From contig JAEXYZ010000112.1 of NCBI GenBank assembly GCA_023405135.1, forward strand, positions 1-39,927: DNA of 39,927 nucleotides, read 5' to 3'. Within the stretch, counting starts at the first letter, position 1; every line of letters starts with the position of its first letter. Source of the DNA: Bacillota bacterium. Its GTDB lineage: Bacteria; Bacillota; Bacilli; Bacillales_A; Planococcaceae. Under the pieces are notes generated by a model. It was not told the origin of the DNA, ran no database searches, and saw nothing but the letters and a program-made list of their open reading frames with translations. Of this stretch, positions 35,835 through 39,927 are shown one piece after another. A program made the translations under genes and the position numbers.

Positions 35835-35892
35835 TTAGGCAATTTCTAATTCAAAAGGTACACATTAGAATATTAGAATTATGAAAAAAATT

Positions 35893-35928
35893 GGAGGAGC
35901 TATCTTTAAGGGATTTGGCTCCTTTTTG
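35893..35928 (+). terminator. Terminator of the Sel1-repeat gene
   Basis: AGGAGC at 35895-35900 pairs with GCTCCT at 35918-35923, followed by TTTTT. The loop is 17 bases, so moderate. Confidence 0.55.
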
Positions 35929-36084
35929 TATTGAAAGAAGGTACAAAAAGAGCAGTGATAATAATAAAAACTTGAAATAAAGGATTTTCAAATAAAGAAA
36001 ATCATTTTAAAGTTTGGAAAATATTTATAGGATATCACTTTTCGTATTATAATCGAATTATCGAGATTTCAGGAGCGGGTGTCA

Positions 36085-36474
36085 ATGATCAAAATTTTCG
36101 TTTATGGAACATTACGAAAAGGGGAAGAAAATGCCCATCTATTAAAAAACGCAACGTGCCTAGATGAACATTGTTGGACTTATGGCTTACTATATGACAC
36201 AGGGGAAGGTTATCCTGCGATGGTTGACACAACTACCTATCGAACAGTTGGCGAACTTTATGAGGTTACTGAAGAAGAATTACTACTTCTAGATGAATTA
36301 GAGGATTATGAAGAAGGTAGAACAAACAATTTATACGACCGTGTCATAAAAGAAATTTATACAAATAAAGGCCTCCATCATGCTTATGTGTATATTGCAA
36401 ATCAAGAAGATTTAATCGTAAAAGAGATATTAGGTGGAGACTGGAAGAAATATAGATTGTTATCTGGGAACTAA
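36085..36474 (+). CDS. Gamma-glutamylcyclotransferase family protein (AIG2/YtfP-like)
   Basis: 129 residues with the family start KIFVYGTLRKGEENAHLL and the acid motif LLDELEDYEEG near 75, which supplies the catalytic glutamate, then YDRVIKEIY and AYVYIAN. Family enzymes release 5-oxoproline from gamma-glutamyl compounds, although many bacterial members are untested. It lies immediately before an IclR regulator and a second 5-oxoprolinase set, which suits that chemistry. ATG 36085 is 9 bases after AGGAG; GTG 36079 is only 3 bases away. Confidence 0.8.
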   Translation: MIKIFVYGTLRKGEENAHLLKNATCLDEHCWTYGLLYDTGEGYPAMVDTTTYRTVGELYEVTEEELLLLDELEDYEEGRTNNLYDRVIKEIYTNKGLHHAYVYIANQEDLIVKEILGGDWKKYRLLSGN

Positions 36475-36587
36475 ATACCACCATTTCCAAATACTTCTAT
36501 CAAACTTGTAAAAATAATTTTAATTAAGATAAAATCAAGGTCATTTAATTACCACTATCTTGAAGAAGAAAGGAAGATAACGCTGAA

Positions 36588-37343
36588 TTGACAAATAAAA
36601 ATAAGACCGTTGTTCGGTCAATGGACATTTTAAACCTTTTTATCGATCATACAGAACTATCATTTCAAGAAATTATTGAGCTATCTGAAATTCCGAAGAC
36701 ATCTGTTTATCGCATGTTAAAATCTTTAGAAGAGATGGAGTTTTTAGAAAAGGGATCAGATGCAAAATATCGTTTAGGCATGCTATTTCTTAAATTTGGA
36801 CATCTTGTTTCGATGCGCCTAGATGTTCGGAAAATTGCCTATCCAATTATGAAAGAGTTGCATAACGACACAAATGAAGCGGTTAATTTAGTTATTCGTG
36901 ATAACGATGAAGCAATTTATATTGAGAAAATTGATATAAAACAAAAAGTAAGACTTTATACAGCAATAGGAAGAAAAAGCCCTCTTTATGCTGGGGCATG
37001 CCCTCGTGCAATCTTGTCTTTTTTACCGGAGCATGAAATAAAAGAATATATCGATTCAGTTGAACTAAAATCCTTTGCGATGGGAACGATTACCGATAAA
37101 GAAAAGCTTTATGAAAAGATTTGGCAAGAAAGAGAACAAGGTTTTACGATTAGTCATTCAGAACTAGAAAATTATACATCTGCTGTAGCAGCGCCAATTT
37201 TTGATCACAAAGGAGAAGTTGTTGCTGGAATGAGTATTGCAGGTCTGGAGGCTAATTATAAAGGGGACAATATTGAAATTTTTGTTAATAAACTTAAAAA
37301 GGCAACTGGAGAAATTTCAAAACAGTTAGGATATGAATTTTAA
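36588..37343 (+). CDS. IclR family transcriptional regulator (module 2)
   Basis: 251 residues. Winged helix at about 1-65 (LSFQEIIELSEIPKTSVYRMLKSLE) and an IclR effector domain at about 80-245 with RLYTAIGRKSPLYAGACPRA and TISHSELENYTSAVAAPIF. It closely resembles the regulator at 17202 and KipR-type regulators of 5-oxoprolinase genes. TTG 36588 is the only available start; the ribosome site (AAAGGA) is somewhat far at 13 bases. It converges with pxpC, and the genes it controls are probably the divergent pxpBC and pxpA. Confidence 0.88.
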   Translation: MTNKNKTVVRSMDILNLFIDHTELSFQEIIELSEIPKTSVYRMLKSLEEMEFLEKGSDAKYRLGMLFLKFGHLVSMRLDVRKIAYPIMKELHNDTNEAVNLVIRDNDEAIYIEKIDIKQKVRLYTAIGRKSPLYAGACPRAILSFLPEHEIKEYIDSVELKSFAMGTITDKEKLYEKIWQEREQGFTISHSELENYTSAVAAPIFDHKGEVVAGMSIAGLEANYKGDNIEIFVNKLKKATGEISKQLGYEF

Positions 37344-37380
37344 AAAGAGACGCTACTTTTGCGAGTAGCGTCTCTTTTTC
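37344..37380. terminator. Terminator hairpin, copy A
   Basis: GAGACGCTAC pairs perfectly with GTAGCGTCTC around an 8-base loop, flanked by A-run and T-run, so it can act in both directions. Almost identical to the hairpin at 37569-37603. Confidence 0.8.
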
Positions 37381-37408
37381 ATTTTATAATCATTTAGAAG
37401 TAACTAGC

Positions 37409-37569
37409 CAGACTGTCTTGAAAACGCTTGTCAGACAAGGCGCGCAGCCGAGTGAAGACGCGAATAGAAGTTGTCTTCATGAGCCGACGAGCGAGGCAAG
37501 TATGTGTAAGCTGTACCGAAAGCGAAGCGGCAGGTACAACGCAGTATGAAAGCGTTTGTCAACAGTCTG
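37409..37569. mobile_element. 161-bp MITE-like palindromic element
   Basis: A GC-richer block in AT-rich surroundings with terminal inverted repeats: CAGACTGT and AAACGCTT in the left end (37409-37429) recur inverted in the right end (37550-37569). Internal hairpins include GAAGAC/GTCTTC and GTACC/GGTAC. No ORF is present. It lies between two near-identical terminator hairpins, suggesting insertion with duplication. Whether it is a repeated family in the genome cannot be seen here. Confidence 0.5.
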
Positions 37570-37603
37570 AGACGCTACTTTTGTGAGTAGCGTCTCTTTT
37601 TTC
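37569..37603 (+). terminator. Terminator hairpin, copy B
   Basis: Same stem as copy A with one loop base changed (TTTTGTGA for TTTTGCGA) and six T. Only the plus-strand side has a T-run, although the neighbouring pxpC runs on the minus strand and its stop codon lies at 37602-37604. Confidence 0.65.
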
Positions 37604-38603
37604 AATGATGTTGATACCCTTTTAAAAGAAGACCATATGCCAACTTCTTAAGTTGTTTTTCTTGATGAATTAGTGCCATTTGCGCTTCCTTAAGGGTTAC
37701 TTCTTTAAAATAAATTTTATCTGTTGCTTGCATTTGTGCTAACGATGGTAAATCTGCTGAAATGACTTGTCCAATTTTAGGATATCCACCAGTTGTTTGG
37801 CGATCTGCCATTAAAATAATCGGTTGCCCATTTGCTGGCACTTGTATTGTTCCATAGGTAACCCCTTCAGATAATAATTCAAACTGTTCTTTTAAATGAA
37901 TTTGTTTTCCTTCTAATCGATATCCCATTCGATCCGCCTGTGTTGTGATAGTATAAGGTGTCGATAAGAAATCTTTAATACTTTCCTTATCAAAGCGCTC
38001 ATATTCAGAGCCACGAATAATTCGAATCGTTTTCGTTTTATTAAAATCAACAAAGGACGTGAAATAAACTAACCAAGAATAGTTAGCTGGTTCCTTTTGT
38101 AAATGTTGAAAAAGTTCCTCCCCTAAAGCTGTTCGTTCCCCACAATCAAATATATCATTCTTTTGTAACTTCCTCCCTTGAAAACCACCGAGAGATGCAC
38201 GTAAGTATGTACTTTTACTATTCATTACTTTTGGTACTTGAATGCCGCCACTAAAAGATACATAAGCTCGACAGCCACTAACGGCAGCATGGAATTTTAA
38301 AATGGCTCCTTTTTTAACTAATAGTGGTCGCCACATTTTTACTTCTTTTCCATCGAGAGTAGGTCGCAAATTTCCTCCTGTAATCGCAATTAGCTCATCA
38401 CTTTCAAATACAAGACTTGTTCCATAAAGTGTTACTTCAAGTGCACCTTCATCTTGCGGATTTCCTACTAGTAAATTTGCAATTCGTAAGGAAAGGGAAT
38501 CCATTGCACCTCCAACAATAACACCAAACTTTTGCACCCCATATCGTCCCAAATCCTGAATGGTTGTTAGTAAACCAGGATGTAATACTTTTATTCCCAT
38601 CAT
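37602..38603 (-). CDS. pxpC: 5-oxoprolinase subunit PxpC paralogue (KipA family)
   Basis: About 333 residues, some 44 longer than the first PxpC. Conserved stretches: HPGLLTTIQDLGRYGVQKFG near 6, GGAMDSLSLRIANLLVGNP near 30, and near the end GTIQVPANGQPIILMADRQT and GGYPKIGQVISAD. Forms 5-oxoprolinase with PxpA and PxpB. ATG 38603 overlaps the pxpB stop, and GGAGGGAG lies just upstream inside pxpB; ATG 38600 is also possible. The sequence differs clearly from the copy at 25767, so it is an old paralogue or separately acquired set. Confidence 0.92.
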   Translation of the reverse strand: MMGIKVLHPGLLTTIQDLGRYGVQKFGVIVGGAMDSLSLRIANLLVGNPQDEGALEVTLYGTSLVFESDELIAITGGNLRPTLDGKEVKMWRPLLVKKGAILKFHAAVSGCRAYVSFSGGIQVPKVMNSKSTYLRASLGGFQGRKLQKNDIFDCGERTALGEELFQHLQKEPANYSWLVYFTSFVDFNKTKTIRIIRGSEYERFDKESIKDFLSTPYTITTQADRMGYRLEGKQIHLKEQFELLSEGVTYGTIQVPANGQPIILMADRQTTGGYPKIGQVISADLPSLAQMQATDKIYFKEVTLKEAQMALIHQEKQLKKLAYGLLLKGYQHH

Positions 38604-39328
38604 TTCTCCCTCCAATCATTATATTCATCTAATGAGATTGGACTAAAATGAATTCGATCACCAGATTGTAATAAGGTTGGGGGGGATTGTTCTGGTAAAA
38701 ACAAACTAAGAGGTGTACGTCCAATAATTTGCCAACCACCTGGCGTCTCTAATGGGTATATACCAGTTTGATTTCCCGCAATGCCAACAGAGCCAGGAGG
38801 AATTGCTAAACGTGGTATGTCTTTACGAGGTGTTGCAATTTTTTTGTCCATGCCGCCCATAAATGGAAAGCCTGGAGCAAATCCAATCATATAGACGAGA
38901 TATTCCGTGTTTGAATGAATTTCAATAACTTCATTAGGTGTTAAACCATTATAGTGTGCGACATATTCTAAATCTGGTCCCATTTCCCCACCATAAACAA
39001 CAGGTATTTTTACAATACGTTCTTTTGTTGATTCAATCGAAAGCGATGTATTTAATAAACCGAGAAGTGTTGTTTTGACAATTTCGTAAGGTATTTCACA
39101 ATCTTTTTTTCTATTTAAAAAGTAAACATCAACAGGATTGTAATAAACTGTCACGCTATTATAGGCTGGAACAGTTTCTATTAATCCTTCAAATGGCTGC
39201 TTTTCTATTAAATTCATAATACTTTTCACTTTGTTATGTGTAGCTACATTAATTCCTTCACCAATTTGAATGACAAGTGCAGCGTCACCTAATGGTCGTA
39301 TTTGTACTTCCTCTTTTAAATTAGTCAT
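38600..39328 (-). CDS. pxpB: 5-oxoprolinase subunit PxpB paralogue (KipI family)
   Basis: About 242 residues with IRPLGDAALVIQIGEGI near 10, LIETVPAYNSVTVYYNP near 45, YMIGFAPGFPFMGGMDKK near 140 and SVGIAGNQTGIYPLETPGGW near 175. It is the KipI-type subunit of 5-oxoprolinase and first gene of the minus-strand pxpBC pair. ATG 39328 lies about 7 bases after GGAG; the in-frame ATG 39337 touches that site. Divergent from pxpA, with about 250 bases holding two similar operator-like repeats. Confidence 0.93.
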   Translation of the reverse strand: MTNLKEEVQIRPLGDAALVIQIGEGINVATHNKVKSIMNLIEKQPFEGLIETVPAYNSVTVYYNPVDVYFLNRKKDCEIPYEIVKTTLLGLLNTSLSIESTKERIVKIPVVYGGEMGPDLEYVAHYNGLTPNEVIEIHSNTEYLVYMIGFAPGFPFMGGMDKKIATPRKDIPRLAIPPGSVGIAGNQTGIYPLETPGGWQIIGRTPLSLFLPEQSPPTLLQSGDRIHFSPISLDEYNDWREK

Positions 39329-39350
39329 AAAAACCATCTCCTGATGCTTG

Positions 39351-39366
39351 TTTCGAAATTCGGTAT
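39351..39366. promoter_or_regulatory. Operator-like repeat before pxpB (module 2)
   Basis: TTTCGAAATTCGGTAT, containing CGA-N3-TCGG, lies 23 bases before the pxpB start. It matches the repeat at 39535-39550 at 13 of 16 positions. Candidate IclR site. Confidence 0.45.
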
Positions 39367-39482
39367 ATAAGTTTCAAATAATGGATTAATGAATATTATA
39401 ATTTAACAATAAGTAAATACAAGATTAATGTAAATGAAAATACTAAAAAAAAAGATTTTTCTCAAAATTATAAAATTTAACT

Positions 39483-39511
39483 TTTCAAGAAAAAATGAAT
39501 TATGCTACAAT
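39483..39511 (+). promoter_or_regulatory. Putative promoter of pxpA (module 2)
   Basis: TTTCAA at 39483-39488, 17-base spacer, and extended -10 TGC-TACAAT ending at 39511. Confidence 0.4.
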
Positions 39512-39534
39512 GTTTTTAAAATTTAAAACTAAAG

Positions 39535-39550
39535 TTCCGAATATCGGTAT
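39535..39550. promoter_or_regulatory. Operator-like repeat before pxpA (module 2)
   Basis: TTCCGAATATCGGTAT, with the symmetric CCGA-ATA-TCGG core, lies 25 bases before the pxpA start and just after the putative promoter, a position suited to repression. Confidence 0.45.
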
Positions 39551-39574
39551 TTAAATTTGTTAGGAGGGAAGAAA

Positions 39575-39927
39575 TTGTTCCGTGTTGATTTAAATTGTGA
39601 TTTAGGGGAAAGTTTCGGGCGATATCGATTAGGAGAGCAAGAGGAAATATTAAAGTATGTAACCTCAGCGAATATTGCTTGTGGTTTTCATGCTGGAGAC
39701 CCATCCGTTATGCGGGAAACTGTACAGCTTGCTATTGCAAATGGCGTGAGAATTGGAGCGCATCCCGGATTACCTGATTTAAATGGTTTTGGAAGAAGAG
39801 AGATGAATATCACACCAGAGGAAGCCTATGATATGGTCGTTTATCAAGTTGGGGCATTACAAGGTTTTCTAACAACTTTCAATGAGACGATGCAGCATGT
39901 TAAACCTCATGGTGCACTTTATAACAT
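39575..39927 (+). CDS. pxpA: 5-oxoprolinase subunit PxpA paralogue, cut by the window end
   Basis: About 117 codons are present before the window ends. The translation begins FRVDLNCDLGESFGRYRLG and continues with SANIACGFHAGDPSVMRE, GAHPGLPDLNGFGRREM and QHVKPHGALYN, all LamB/YcsF (PxpA) signatures. TTG 39575 is chosen because AGGAGGG lies 6-7 bases upstream. It is divergent from pxpBC of module 2 and should extend about 400 bases beyond the window. It is the metal-dependent ring-opening subunit of 5-oxoprolinase. Confidence 0.93.
   Translation, partial: MFRVDLNCDLGESFGRYRLGEQEEILKYVTSANIACGFHAGDPSVMRETVQLAIANGVRIGAHPGLPDLNGFGRREMNITPEEAYDMVVYQVGALQGFLTTFNETMQHVKPHGALYN

Noticed and set aside
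37569..37603. Terminator copy B as the minus-strand terminator of pxpC
   Set aside because: Read on the minus strand the stem is followed by CAGACTG, not a T-run, and the stem starts essentially at the pxpC stop. It fits plus-strand or relic function better.

Overview
The window is low-GC Bacillota DNA with strong AGGAGG-type ribosome sites, frequent GTG/TTG starts and intrinsic terminators. A SleL/YaaH-type spore cortex hydrolase, a YkuI-type EAL protein, KipI/KipA homologues, LigD/Ku and a bacterial endonuclease Q point to an aerobic endospore former of the Bacillales. The gene style suggests a Lysinibacillus/Solibacillus-like group, which is an inference. I found no rRNA, tRNA, CRISPR array, phage or complete insertion sequence.

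Layout. 1-2950: a fragmentary ORF end with a terminator, then a divergent TetR regulator and 14-TM drug exporter. 3430-8820: a degenerate EAL/YkuI protein, a decayed membrane-gene remnant, the spore hydrolase, and a secreted PepSY/SLH-type protein. 9008-10348: a zinc-type ArsR repressor and CDF efflux pump with two palindromic operators. 10476-11739: DUF2243 and CtaG-like membrane proteins. 11777-14552: divergent ligD and ku (non-homologous end joining). 15212-27393: one long operon of 11 genes for peptide uptake and pyroglutamyl-peptide breakdown. 27658-32850: a PfoR-like membrane protein, a YusW lipoprotein, a DUF423 protein, a frameshifted guanine deaminase and endonuclease Q. 33056-35834: an Est30-like carboxylesterase, a LysR regulator and a Sel1-repeat protein. 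36085-39927: a gamma-glutamylcyclotransferase-like gene, a second IclR regulator, and a second 5-oxoprolinase set (pxpC, pxpB, and divergent pxpA cut by the window end).

How the genes work together. The central theme is 5-oxoproline (pyroglutamate). Operon 1 encodes a five-part Opp/Dpp ABC importer, an unusual 947-residue M14-type metallopeptidase, pyroglutamyl peptidase I and the three 5-oxoprolinase subunits. This reads as a complete route from external N-blocked peptides to glutamate. Module 2 pairs a second 5-oxoprolinase set with a putative gamma-glutamylcyclotransferase, an enzyme class that makes 5-oxoproline inside the cell. Each module has its own IclR regulator and candidate palindromic operators. 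The co-occurrence is seen directly; the pathway assignment rests on known families; the division into external and internal supply is inference.

Other points: a frameshift in guanine deaminase, loss of most catalytic EAL residues in the YkuI homologue, a 161-bp MITE-like element between two almost identical terminator hairpins, and an orphan strong terminator upstream of operon 1.
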